A DNA stretch of 64,000 bases from Candidatus Melainabacteria bacterium (lineage in GTDB: Bacteria > Cyanobacteriota > Vampirovibrionia > Obscuribacterales > Obscuribacteraceae), in NCBI GenBank assembly GCA_027451745.1, contig DAIDIP010000012.1:1-64000 (forward strand), given 5' to 3'. Positions within the stretch are counted from its first letter, which is position 1. Every line of letters starts with the position of its first letter. This document shows, in pieces, positions 17,614 to 25,695 of the stretch. The position numbers and the translations under genes are program-made. The notes under the pieces were generated by a model. The model searched no databases, was not told where the DNA came from, and saw only the letters and a list, made by a program, of their open reading frames with translations.

Positions 17614-17784
17614 ATATTAATTGTGCAATTCAAAAGTTAAAATAGTGAAAATTAAGTTTAATACTTCCAAAAATCATAACATCTATTACTTATTTACCGT
17701 CTTTTAAAGCAAAAAATGCCCAAATGCATAAAAAATGGGTAGACCAAAAAGTAAGAAGCCTGGCTTCCACAACAACAGCCATAA

Positions 17785-17813
17785 TTGGCAAGGCGTAAAA
17801 AAGGTACTAGGAT
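17785..17813 (+). promoter_or_regulatory. Candidate sigma70-type promoter
   Basis: TTGGCA (17785-17790) and TAGGAT (17808-17813) are separated by 17 bp, about 55 bp upstream of the ATG of the GGDEF-family gene. The -35 matches 5 of 6 consensus positions and the -10 matches 4 of 6. It is plausible only as sequence similarity. Confidence 0.3.
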
Positions 17814-17867
17814 GGATAGTATTAGCTCTCTAGCTATTTCAACTAATTACTATAAAAGGGCACGATA

Positions 17868-19313
17868 ATGAACAAGGCACAAATATTGTTTGTTGGTGAC
17901 TTCGACCAAAGTTTTATCAAACAAATAAGTAACGATAATTGGGAAGTTAAACACAAGTCTAATAGTAAGGAGGCAATTACACTTTTAGGAAAAGAAAGGA
18001 TAGATTTAATCATCTCTAGAGATAGAATCGACAAATTGAATGGCTATCAGTTATGTCTTTTTATTAAATCTAATCCTTTTACTTCTAATTTGCCCTTTAT
18101 TATTGTAGGCGAAAAAAAGATCAAAGAAAATGCATTTCAAGCAAGCTGGTTTGCTAAACCGGATCGTGTAGCCGAATTTACTGAGGTGCTAAAGAAGCCC
18201 CAAAGCCTAGCTAAGTTAATTGCCGAAGATCTAAAACAAAATATTAGCAGCAGACCTAAACAAATAGAATTATTGCCAGCAACGAGTTCTTTAAGAATGG
18301 AGACTGATTGGTACGATTCGCTAAACACTGAGCTTTTGTTAGAAAGATCAGTAGCTATGCGTATGCTGGCTCTATTGCATAGGCCAAAAATAAAAACTTA
18401 TTTGAATGAGTGCTTCGCTGCTATTAATGACATTCTTAGAGCCGATCTTTGCGGAATGGGTGTATCAGGCTTGCACAAACCATGGCTAGCCTTTTCTGGT
18501 ATTAAAGGTCTCAATAAAAATTCTTTTGATAATTTGCTAAAAACAGTAAACGATTCACTAGTTGTGTCAGGAGAAATGTCTATAGTCAGTACACCAGCTA
18601 TAACAGAAAAAGGAGGTTCAATAATATCTGATTTTATATCAGTGCCGGTTGTTGGCGAAGGCTCAGCTCCAGGTGTTCTTATTTTTGCAAAGTACGACAA
18701 TGAAAAATTCACAGCCATGGATCGCGCCATCATAAGTTATATAGAGCGCTATGCAAAACCAGTATTTGAATTTCTCTTAGCTGAACAAGAAACAGAAAGC
18801 CTTCGCAGTCGCGAAGCTGTAAGAGCCGCTATAGATCCACTAACCGGTTTGTACAATTTAGAATTTCTAATTGGCTTTCTCCAACAACAACTACTCTTCT
18901 CTTTCCGCAATAAATTGCCTGTTTCTTTATTAATGATCGACATTGATCGTTTTTCGCAAATCAATGAGGTTTTAGGGCAAGCTATTGCCGATACAATTTT
19001 GGTTAAAGTTGCCGAGCGATTGTTATCAATAATCAGGGGCAGCGATCTTATTGCTCGCTATAGCAGTGATAAATTCGTTATTGTTTTACCAAATACACCA
19101 CTCAAAGGAGCAAGAGTGCTTGGCGAGAAAGTGCGTTTAGAAATTGAACAAGCTAATTTCTTTAGTGCTTCACAACAAGGTCCAAGCGTAACCGTAAGCG
19201 TAGGCATAGCAGAATATGATCCTCATGATTTAAATCCCGAAGCTATTTTAAAGGAAGCCAAAACAGCTCTACAGAAAGCTAAAGAGAGCGGTCGTAATAA
19301 AGTAGCTATGTAA
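17868..19313 (+). CDS. Receiver-GAF-GGDEF protein with degenerate catalytic site
   Basis: Signalling protein of 481 residues. Residues 1-120 resemble a response-regulator receiver (IDLIISRDRIDKLNGYQL). The position that normally holds the phospho-accepting Asp is Arg51, so phosphorylation is unlikely. Residues about 155-305 look like a GAF domain. Residues about 318-480 are a GGDEF domain (DPLTGLYNLEFLIGFLQQQL and LMIDIDRFSQINEVLGQ). Its signature is SSDKF (399-403) rather than GGDEF/GGEEF, which should abolish cyclase activity. The inhibitory-site motif RxxD is intact at 390-393 (RGSD), five residues before it, as in c-di-GMP-binding copies. It may therefore be a c-di-GMP sensor or scaffold (inference). 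It is a single gene, convergent with clpS. Confidence 0.88.
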   Translation: MNKAQILFVGDFDQSFIKQISNDNWEVKHKSNSKEAITLLGKERIDLIISRDRIDKLNGYQLCLFIKSNPFTSNLPFIIVGEKKIKENAFQASWFAKPDRVAEFTEVLKKPQSLAKLIAEDLKQNISSRPKQIELLPATSSLRMETDWYDSLNTELLLERSVAMRMLALLHRPKIKTYLNECFAAINDILRADLCGMGVSGLHKPWLAFSGIKGLNKNSFDNLLKTVNDSLVVSGEMSIVSTPAITEKGGSIISDFISVPVVGEGSAPGVLIFAKYDNEKFTAMDRAIISYIERYAKPVFEFLLAEQETESLRSREAVRAAIDPLTGLYNLEFLIGFLQQQLLFSFRNKLPVSLLMIDIDRFSQINEVLGQAIADTILVKVAERLLSIIRGSDLIARYSSDKFVIVLPNTPLKGARVLGEKVRLEIEQANFFSASQQGPSVTVSVGIAEYDPHDLNPEAILKEAKTALQKAKESGRNKVAM

Positions 19314-19375
19314 TAGATATCTTAATATTGAAACTAATGCTACAAAACGAACGGTGACTACAAAGCAGCACTTAT

Positions 19376-19663
19376 TTAAAGATCTGGTTCCAAGCTTACA
19401 GTCAGACCTTCGGACTTAAGCAATTCATGATACATTTCGGCAATTTCTTTGGGTCCAACCCAAACTACTGCCAAACCTTCATTGTGCACTTTTAGCGCTA
19501 TTTGATGTGCTTTATCTTTAGACATTCCTGGAATATGCTTAGTTAAACACATTTCCACATGCTCAAAAGTATTATGATTGTCATTAAGTAAAAGGACGCG
19601 ATAATTAGGATAAGGTTTTGTTTCCCCAGACTTTGGTTTCTTTTCTAAAATTTCCTGTGACAT
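19376..19663 (-). CDS. clpS: ATP-dependent Clp protease adaptor ClpS
   Basis: Adaptor that binds N-end-rule substrates (bulky N-terminal residues) and delivers them to ClpA/ClpC. The conserved core is PNYRVLLLNDNHNTFEHVEM, with LNDN as the substrate-pocket block, then KAHQIALKVHNEGLAVVWVG and EIAEMYHELLKSEGL. The ATG at 19663 is preferred to a TTG nine bases upstream (19672). It gives 95 residues, a usual length. Neither clpA nor clpC is in the window. The aat gene at 26823, which creates N-end-rule substrates, is about 7 kb away. Confidence 0.93.
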   Translation of the reverse strand: MSQEILEKKPKSGETKPYPNYRVLLLNDNHNTFEHVEMCLTKHIPGMSKDKAHQIALKVHNEGLAVVWVGPKEIAEMYHELLKSEGLTVSLEPDL

Positions 19664-19826
19664 AGCTCTCAACCCAATAATGACTTTATGGAGTATAGAT
19701 CAAAGTAAGGCGTATTTTTTTAAACTAAACATCTCAAATTTGATTATTGACATAGCTTAAAAGGTAAAAAGGATGATATAACTCGTCGGAAAGACACTCT
19801 TGGTCTAGTATGCTATTTACCCAAAG

Positions 19827-22532
19827 ATGACGATTGAAAAGCTAGTACAAAATTTTGCTAATGCTTCAGGCATTATTGTTGACCATACCCTTCAGCCACC
19901 TCGCGTTTTAGGGCAAGCTTTTATTGTTTCAAAAAGTCGACTCGTTACTTGTGCCGGCGCTATTTTTAACTATACAGAGGCTCCTTGGGCGCTCTCAGTA
20001 AATTTTTGCCATCCTGGTGTAGTTCTAGGCGTAAAATCTATTGCCTTGCATCCTGAATTTGATCGCAAAGAAGCCAGACAAAACTATCTTGCTCAGACCG
20101 CAATTAGCAAATATAGTTATCCGGTCCAATTTAATGATCTGGCTACTATGGTCATGCAGTCAGAAGTTAAAGAACCTTTGCCCGAAGAAGTTATGCAATT
20201 GCATAAAGCATTGACTATACCCTTTTCAAGAGATGGGGTCGAGGTTTCTGGTCCGGTAAAAGAGGGTGAGCTAATAGAAGTTGTAAAGAAACTCCTTGCT
20301 TCCAAACGCCAGGGGCTGCTTACTCTTTACGATGAACTCAATATACCTTTGGCATATATTCAATTAACAGCTGGAATTATTGAAAGAGTTTATTTTCAAG
20401 GTGTTGTTGGAGAAATGGCTTTTGCCGAGCTGATTTACCGACAATCTGCAAAAGGTTTTGCCTTTCAACCTAATTACAGTTTTGCTTGGGGCGAAATTAG
20501 AAAAATCGAAATGCCAGCACAAGACCTTATGTCTGAGTCCATAAGACGTGCACACGAATTATCAGGAATCCTTAATCAGCTTGGTGGACCAAGGGCTTGT
20601 TATCAAAGGGTAGTAAAGGATTTCTCTGTAGAATCTTTCAATCAAAATGTGCAATGGCTCGTAAGCAATCTCTGGCGCAGTATCGACGGTTATATGACCG
20701 TTGATCAGCTTAGCGAAAGAGTTGGAGCAGATACCTACACTATGGCTCAGGGACTGCGTGAACTCGCAAACCATGGTGTTGTTTCTTTGATTAACAAAAC
20801 CAACCCGTTCCATCTTAGTGGACAACTTGGAACTCCGATAATTTCTCATACGGATTTTGATATCAATCCTGGCGATGCCTTGAAAGCTTTTTATTTAGAT
20901 CCTTTATCAGGTGCTCCTTGCTGGCAGGATGGTGACTTTGGTGGCGTTGCTAGTGTTTTGCAACCCAAGAATCTTTTGCATTCAATCCCTCTCTATTTAC
21001 GTATACCAGGTGCTTTGATTCTAAAAAATTACAGACTTATTGGAGTACACAATGGACCTGTGCAGTTAAAGGCTGGACAGAGTGCTGATAGACAAATTTT
21101 CCAAATGATCTGGATTGGTGCCCTTTTTGATATGGGAACCAAGAAATTGCGTACTACTACAGATAGTGGCGAAGAGGGTGACGAATCGCAGCCAGTAGCA
21201 GGTGCAAAACTTACTGGTTTGCGAGTAAGAGGGGCAGAGGAAGAAGTCAAAGTTGCTACTGAGAAGCTTGAGAAATATGTATGTCCGATTTGTTTTGCCG
21301 CTAATGCACAACTAGGCAATTGTTTTAATTGTGGGGCCGTAATTGAGTATGTGCCTGAAGAAACTAAGCCTGAAGGGTTCTTTATTAACAAAATACCTGT
21401 AAAACTTATCAGCGATCTGCAGACAAAATATAAACTATCTGATCGAAAAGTATTTATCATACTTGGTGCTTTTGCAGTTCTGTTGCTTATTATTATCATT
21501 AGTTCGAGTCAATCACCACCAAAACCTGTACATGTAGCAACGCCGGTAAATAATAAAAACGCTGAGCAAGCTGTAAAATTAGCGGTAAATTCAGTTGGCT
21601 TTAAGGGAATCGTCCCACCTGGTTATTGGTTTGAAGACACCATGAATATTACCAATCCATTGCCATCATTTGGGATTTATTCCGATTCGAGTAATCAGAA
21701 AGTTATTTTTGTGCTCTTCAATGACATGTCTCCAGTACAAGCTTTGGATCGCTTCACCCAAATCCCACCATTTTCTGATGTCGTAGCAACCAGTGAGCCA
21801 GCAAAAAAGGTGTATGAAGGTTCTCAAGTAATCGGTGAAGGCGCATTTCGATATTATGTTTACAATTACACAACTGCAAGTAATACAAGCAAAACAATGC
21901 TTATCGGTTCTTTCCCCGCTAAAGAAAGTGGAAAAGGTATCTTGGTGTTGGGACAAACGTTGAACCCGGGTAATTTTGACTTTAAGTCAACTTTATTTCT
22001 AGTTGATGCTATGGCTGAACCACTCACTAACGCAGCTAATCAAAAGAAACTTGAAGGAGTTAATGGACACATTCCCGGAAGTGCACCAGAGAGCACAAAC
22101 ATAGCACCAAGCACAGCTACAGCACCAACTGAAACTAAATCTCCGACAGAATTAACACCTCCCATACATGTGCCAGGGGTAAACCCATCTGATAATACGT
22201 TGGCGACTGAAGAAGAAGTAAGTAAATACTGTGAAGTTCTGCAAGAAAAATTACAAAAACGCGTTCAACAATCGAGTGAACTGCAAGATGTAATTAAAAA
22301 ACGCAAAACAGAAAAATTGAAAATTGTACTGGATGTAGATCTCAGCAAAGACGGACAATTACGCAAATTGGAAATTGCTGAACCAGATCAAGTTCAGAAA
22401 GTAAATGACACTTTAGTAAAAATAGTTAAGTCCAGCAGTCCTTACGAAAATGTACCGCGCACTGAAGGCAATGTATTGAGCTTACGTATTATTTTGAATA
22501 AGAGCGGACAATTAAAAGTAGAGCTGCAATAA
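19827..22532 (+). CDS. Composite membrane protein: protease-like domain, DUF4388, zinc ribbon, TM, periplasmic tail
   Basis: A 901-residue protein of unusual layout, function unknown. Residues about 20-85 resemble a trypsin-like fold (LGQAFIVSKSRLVTCAGAIF and ALHPEFD), but the catalytic His position reads TCAGA instead of TAAHC, so it is probably not a protease. Residues about 130-310 match DUF4388-type modules (LIEVVKKLLASKRQGLLTLY and AYIQLTAGIIERVYFQGVVG). A four-Cys zinc ribbon follows at about 485-505 (YVCPICFAANAQLGNCFNCG). One membrane helix lies at about 541-562 (VFIILGAFAVLLLIIIISSS). The remaining 340 residues are presumably outside the membrane, with a Ser/Thr/Pro linker and a C-terminal segment of TonB-C-like pattern (KLKIVLDVDLSKDGQLRKLE). 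The start is ATG at 19827. It is a single gene upstream of a convergent lipoprotein. Confidence 0.8.
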   Translation: MTIEKLVQNFANASGIIVDHTLQPPRVLGQAFIVSKSRLVTCAGAIFNYTEAPWALSVNFCHPGVVLGVKSIALHPEFDRKEARQNYLAQTAISKYSYPVQFNDLATMVMQSEVKEPLPEEVMQLHKALTIPFSRDGVEVSGPVKEGELIEVVKKLLASKRQGLLTLYDELNIPLAYIQLTAGIIERVYFQGVVGEMAFAELIYRQSAKGFAFQPNYSFAWGEIRKIEMPAQDLMSESIRRAHELSGILNQLGGPRACYQRVVKDFSVESFNQNVQWLVSNLWRSIDGYMTVDQLSERVGADTYTMAQGLRELANHGVVSLINKTNPFHLSGQLGTPIISHTDFDINPGDALKAFYLDPLSGAPCWQDGDFGGVASVLQPKNLLHSIPLYLRIPGALILKNYRLIGVHNGPVQLKAGQSADRQIFQMIWIGALFDMGTKKLRTTTDSGEEGDESQPVAGAKLTGLRVRGAEEEVKVATEKLEKYVCPICFAANAQLGNCFNCGAVIEYVPEETKPEGFFINKIPVKLISDLQTKYKLSDRKVFIILGAFAVLLLIIIISSSQSPPKPVHVATPVNNKNAEQAVKLAVNSVGFKGIVPPGYWFEDTMNITNPLPSFGIYSDSSNQKVIFVLFNDMSPVQALDRFTQIPPFSDVVATSEPAKKVYEGSQVIGEGAFRYYVYNYTTASNTSKTMLIGSFPAKESGKGILVLGQTLNPGNFDFKSTLFLVDAMAEPLTNAANQKKLEGVNGHIPGSAPESTNIAPSTATAPTETKSPTELTPPIHVPGVNPSDNTLATEEEVSKYCEVLQEKLQKRVQQSSELQDVIKKRKTEKLKIVLDVDLSKDGQLRKLEIAEPDQVQKVNDTLVKIVKSSSPYENVPRTEGNVLSLRIILNKSGQLKVELQ

Positions 22533-22551
22533 TTGCGCTTCCCCCGCCTTA

Positions 22552-22965
22552 TCATTGACTTCCTTTAATTGTGTCAATATTTTGTGTGGATGAATTCGCA
22601 GTCTTTAAAAGGGCTTTTGCTTCGTCTGACTTGAATACTTTAATCAGCACATCTGCTAAAGCATTTCTGACACGTATAGTCTCAGGATCGTTAGGGCTTA
22701 AATTCATTTCGTCCAATTTCAAGGCCTTTTTATAATTAACCTCAGCTTCCCCTAAAAGACCTAGCGAGGCACAATAAGATGCAAGATAGCTGGCACTTGT
22801 AGCTATGCGTAAATCTTTGGGACCGTATTCGGATTGAGCCGTTTCAACTGCTTTGCGATACATAGCAAGCGCTTTTATTGAATCTCCATTGCTTACGGCT
22901 TCATAGGCTGCTGCCATATAATCATCATATGTTTTTGTTGAAATAGGCCATCGCCAGGTGGTCAT
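22552..22965 (-). CDS. TPR lipoprotein with unclear start
   Basis: The ATG at 22965 gives 137 residues of tetratricopeptide helices (AYEAVSNGDSIKALAMYRKA and GEAEVNYKKALKLDE), a protein-protein interaction fold. Upstream of that ATG the frame stays open to a stop at 23107-23109 and encodes a convincing lipoprotein signal ending LGTLCITFLVLTSCAS. The lipobox LTSC has its Cys codon at 22993-22995. No ATG, GTG or TTG occurs in frame upstream of it. Either a rare start is used (an ATC at 23070 lies just after GGGGGA), or one base is wrong or mutated. Removing one A from the AAA after an ATGCAC gives MHKLGTLCITFLVLTSC. The protein is probably an outer or inner membrane lipoprotein, and could extend to 23070. 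Its role is unknown. Confidence 0.62.
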   Translation of the reverse strand: MTTWRWPISTKTYDDYMAAAYEAVSNGDSIKALAMYRKAVETAQSEYGPKDLRIATSASYLASYCASLGLLGEAEVNYKKALKLDEMNLSPNDPETIRVRNALADVLIKVFKSDEAKALLKTANSSTQNIDTIKGSQ

Positions 22966-23228
22966 GTTTAATGGACTAAAATCTTTGGAAGCACAGGAAG
23001 TTAAAACTAAAAAAGTTATGCACAGAGTGCCAAGCTTTGTGCATTGCCATTTTTTACTTTGGTATTTGATAAGTCCCCCAGTTAAGATTAAACGGTTTAT
23101 ATTTGTTTAAGTTCTAAAAGCATAGTACGGTTTAATCAACTAAGTACCCAGAACATTAATATAGAGATTCGACTAGTGAAAAGCTAGCGCAATCATGAAA
23201 GAACTGCTTTGTTGGAAAAGTAACGATG

Positions 23229-24590
23229 CTAGATTTTTGCAATTGAAGTTTCAGTGTAATAGTGAGCCAGGATTTGTGTGTAATTTTTCCCCAATCGAGC
23301 AAATCCTTCAGCCCCAACTTGCTGTAAACCGACCCCATGTCCCCATCCCAAACCATAAATATTCAATTTAATCAGTTGATCATGCTTGTCCCTTATTTGG
23401 TCAAAATAGAATTTAGCGCTTTTAAGTCTTGTAAGCTGAATGTTAGGCATCTGAAACAAATTACGAATAACTAGTTCTTTTGTGAATTTCCAATCACCCT
23501 TTGAAGTTGATATTTTTAGAGTAATAATTGTTCCGCCAACACCCCTTTTTAAAACCTCTAAAGAAAGTATTTCACCGAATACCCCAGAGGATGGTGATAC
23601 TACAAACGGTGTCACATCTTTTTGATTTAAGAGAGACATAACATTATTGTGAATCTGTGATTCTAGTTCTCGATTGGATAAACTAATAGACCAACGAAAC
23701 TGTCTACCCCATGCATCGGCGGTCGGTGGCTTAGTCATATTCCATAATATTTTCAAATCCTTTTCGTCTATTACCTGTTTGATCTGCTTATTGGCTATAT
23801 CTTCACTAACTCCTCTAAGATAAGGAATTGGTGTAGGGGGAAATTGATTGGTTTTCCAGTCCGAAAAACAATCCTCATAGTTTTCTGTATGTCCACCTCC
23901 GCAAGAACTAAACAAAGCTAAAACAGGCTCGTTTTTGTAGACTAATACCTCTCCGCTGGTTGCTTGTGAGGCTACTTTATAAGAAGAATTTGCTTCCTCC
24001 GATAATCCGGCAAAGCATTGACAACATTGATACGAATCACATACATCACAAGAATCACTTGAATGATCAACTCTTGGATATAAGCCATAATTTCTTGCAC
24101 AAACTGCTTGGCATTTTATTGCTTCAATATGATAATCTGCCGGCATTTCTCCATGTAAAACCGACTGGACATATAGTTCTAAGGGACAATATAGAATTGG
24201 GCGTATTTTTTTATCGTTGGCGATAATCATTAACTCGCCGCTATATAATTTTGATGAAGCTGCATGCTCACCTATAAAAATTTTATCTGATTCAGCTTTT
24301 ATCAAAAATACCGGCAGTAATGTTCCTGTATTTTGCAAAACTGAGCGAGGGAACGAAAAAATATCGTTTATGTCTGAGCCAATTGTTAGAACATCATTTT
24401 TCATTTCTGCGACACAAGGGCCGCTGAAAGACTTTGATGCAATAGGTTTGCCAAAACTGCCATCTTGGAGCTGTTTTTTGCTCAACAAAAAAGCTTTTAG
24501 AGATAAGTCTTTGTTGCTGCTCAAATAAATGCTTTTGTGCAGCAGCGAATGTAAGTCGCTGGTAGCCAGCGCAACGCGAATTATTTTCAT
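23229..24590 (-). CDS. SpoIID/LytB-domain protein
   Basis: Relative of the sporulation enzyme SpoIID, a lytic transglycosylase acting on glycan strands lacking stem peptides. Key blocks are SVLHGEMPADYHIEAIKCQA, then ALFSSCGGGHTE, and the C-terminal YGLGWGHGVGLQQVGAEGFA. The domain is interrupted by a Cys-rich loop (SCDVCDSYQCCQCFAGL), common in non-sporulating members. The ATG at 24590 (MKIIRVALATSD) is chosen, giving 453 residues. The frame is open 19 codons further upstream only because it runs into the tRNA-Ser gene. No signal peptide is apparent. A second, exported SpoIID protein is at 47509-49149. The role in this non-spore-former is unknown; wall remodelling is likely. Confidence 0.87.
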   Translation of the reverse strand: MKIIRVALATSDLHSLLHKSIYLSSNKDLSLKAFLLSKKQLQDGSFGKPIASKSFSGPCVAEMKNDVLTIGSDINDIFSFPRSVLQNTGTLLPVFLIKAESDKIFIGEHAASSKLYSGELMIIANDKKIRPILYCPLELYVQSVLHGEMPADYHIEAIKCQAVCARNYGLYPRVDHSSDSCDVCDSYQCCQCFAGLSEEANSSYKVASQATSGEVLVYKNEPVLALFSSCGGGHTENYEDCFSDWKTNQFPPTPIPYLRGVSEDIANKQIKQVIDEKDLKILWNMTKPPTADAWGRQFRWSISLSNRELESQIHNNVMSLLNQKDVTPFVVSPSSGVFGEILSLEVLKRGVGGTIITLKISTSKGDWKFTKELVIRNLFQMPNIQLTRLKSAKFYFDQIRDKHDQLIKLNIYGLGWGHGVGLQQVGAEGFARLGKNYTQILAHYYTETSIAKI

Positions 24591-24617
24591 ATTATAGAAA
24601 TACACATTATTTTCAAA

Positions 24618-24701
24618 TGGCGGAGCAGGAGGGACTCGAACCCCCAACCCTTTCGGGCAGCCGCTTTCAAGGCGGTGTCTTCATCCAGCCAGGTCTGCTC
24701 C
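24618..24701 (-). tRNA. tRNA-Ser (anticodon TGA)
   Basis: The complementary strand folds as a class II tRNA. The acceptor stem is GGAGCAG with CTGCTCC, then G and an encoded CCA. The anticodon loop is CTTGAAA on a CCGC/GCGG stem. A variable arm (CCCGAAAGGG) and a T arm with GGTTCGAGTCC follow. Anticodon TGA and the long variable arm indicate serine. The length is 84 nt including CCA. It lies 27 bp upstream of the SpoIID gene on the same strand. Confidence 0.95.
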
Positions 24702-24900
24702 ATGCCTTTTCTTATTGGACGATACAGGATCGTAAAAGCACTTTACCCTCACTTTATATATTGTATAGTCTGTCAAATGTATAAAATAGAATTTCAATAG
24801 AGATTGATACAACTTTTTGGTGCTAAAGATATCTTTGGTTGCTAAAGAGCACTTTTATTGATTGTAAAGAGATCTAATGTTCATAAAATGGTTGCTAAGT

Positions 24901-24932
24901 AAAAGAGGAAGACTTTTCAGTCTTCCTCTTTT
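24901..24932 (-). terminator. Rho-independent terminator after the histone-like gene
   Basis: A perfect 14-bp inverted repeat (AAAAGAGGAAGACT, 24901-24914, and its complement 24919-24932) with a TTTC loop. It ends in TTTT on the plus strand and in the complementary T run on the minus strand, so it could work in both directions. It lies 50 bp beyond the -1-frame stop of the histone H1-like gene (24982). This supports a transcript that includes the -1-frame extension. The rest of 24702-24981 shows no gene. Confidence 0.8.
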
Positions 24933-24981
24933 GAGCTTTGCTCTTTCATTTTGTCCGTATTCCTTATACTAATATCGTTTA

Positions 24982-25170
24982 TTAGCGTAAGTGCCCAGAG
25001 CCATACTCAGGTAAGTGTATTTTTACTTGATTTGCCTCTAACGGTTGATTAGCAGGCATTATTTTCATACGGCTATTAGCTACGGACTTTTTTGCAGTCA
25101 GCTTAGTGCTTGCCGTTTTATTGGGAGCTTTTTTTGCGACTGCTTTAGTAGCACTGGTTTTTTTAGCTAC
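24982..25170 (-). other. -1-frame extension of the histone H1-like gene
   Basis: From the G at 25170 downwards, the frame one base behind the annotated gene is open for 62 codons to TAA (24982-24984). It encodes VAKKTSATKAVAKKAPNKTA, continuing the same Lys/Ala/Thr composition, then a distinct end (KIMPANQPLEANQVKIHLPE, then YGSGHLR). It has no start of its own in a useful position. The composition continues without a break from the upstream frame, so this is read as the true C-terminus of a 131-residue protein, reached by frameshift, slippage or a sequence error at the A run (25171-25179). Confidence 0.75.
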
Positions 25171-25376
25171 TTTTTTTTTACTGCCGTTTTTCTTTTAACG
25201 GTTTTCTTTTTAGCAGTCGATTTTTTGGTAGCAGCAGGCTTAGGCGAGCGCTTTTTAGCCTTTTTTACTGCTGTTTTTTTAGGAGCAGCTTTTTTTACTG
25301 CTTTTTTAGGAGCAGCTTTTTTTACTGCTTTCTTTGGGGCAGCTTTTTTTACTGCTTTTTTCTTCTTTACGGCCAT
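25167..25376 (-). CDS. Histone H1-like Lys/Ala-rich DNA-binding protein (zero-frame product)
   Basis: The 69-residue zero-frame product is almost wholly Lys, Ala, Pro, Val and Thr. It has a tandem AAPKKAVKK repeat (three times in residues 11-38) and then KRSPKPAATKKSTAKKKT. It resembles bacterial H1-like nucleoid proteins (Hc1-type, or the C-terminal tails of HU-fused proteins), which bind DNA by charge. Translation should be strong: the start is ATG at 25376 after AGGAGGAAAAAA. The frame ends at TAG (25167-25169) directly after nine A and a G. Reading one base back gives a further 62 residues of the same character, see 24982-25170. A leader hairpin (TCACC/GGTGA, 25392-25404) lies just upstream of the ribosome-binding site. 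Role in chromatin is inferred from composition only. Confidence 0.78.
   Translation of the reverse strand: MAVKKKKAVKKAAPKKAVKKAAPKKAVKKAAPKKTAVKKAKKRSPKPAATKKSTAKKKTVKRKTAVKKK
25170..25179 (-). promoter_or_regulatory. Putative -1 frameshift / slippage site
   Basis: On the minus strand nine A (25179-25171) are followed by G (25170) and the zero-frame TAG. In codons this reads GTA AAA AAA AAG TAG, so the last seven bases are A AAA AAG, the slippery heptamer of E. coli dnaX. A -1 slip restores the extension frame. Nine A can also cause transcriptional slippage. A 6-bp stem (AGTAGC with GCTACT, loop 13 nt) begins at the last bases of AAG, too close for a classical stimulator. No upstream Shine-Dalgarno stimulator was seen. 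Confidence 0.55.
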
Positions 25377-25695
25377 TTTTTTCCTCCTAATTCACCATAG
25401 GTGATTCTCTCACTTGAGAGTTTTTAGTTAACTAATTTCCGCCACCATTATTTGATTTAGTATCTCGAACATTTAGCTTTTTATTTTTCAGTCAATTTCT
25501 ACTAGATTTGTAGTTTTTATTTTTGACTGGCTATGTTTGATCAAGTACCCAAATCACACCACGCAAAACTAGAGTACTGGTAATTTAAATAAATTGCAAC
25601 ATATTGGATCAATTTCGGGGGTAAGTAAGTAACTTTTTCTTCTAAATTGCATATGCAATACTGCTCTTTCAAAATATCTTTGCTGGAAAATACAA
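25377..25695. other. Intergenic region with inverted repeats
   Basis: There is no gene in these 319 bp. On the minus strand they contain the leader of the histone-like gene. CTCTC (25407-25411) and GAGAG (25416-25420) form a small hairpin followed by TTTTT on the plus strand. CAGTCAA (25489-25495) pairs with TTGACTG (25523-25529), with an inner CTAC/GTAG pairing. A 14-bp palindrome ATTGCATATGCAAT lies at 25646-25659, just past the end of the deaminase-like gene. No convincing promoter was found. Confidence 0.6.

Noticed and set aside
24591-24647. N-terminal extension of the SpoIID protein beginning MGVRVPPAPPFE
   Set aside because: The VRVPPAPP string is a read-through of the tRNA-Ser T-arm and acceptor stem. 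The true start is the ATG at 24590.
25250-25370. Tandem repeats in the histone-like gene considered as a CRISPR array
   Set aside because: The repeat encodes AAPKKAVKK inside a protein; there are no unique spacers of uniform length.
25045-25404. Phe/Ala-rich plus-strand open frame
   Set aside because: It is the antisense image of the Lys/Ala-rich histone-like gene (AAA becomes TTT) and has no ribosome-binding site.
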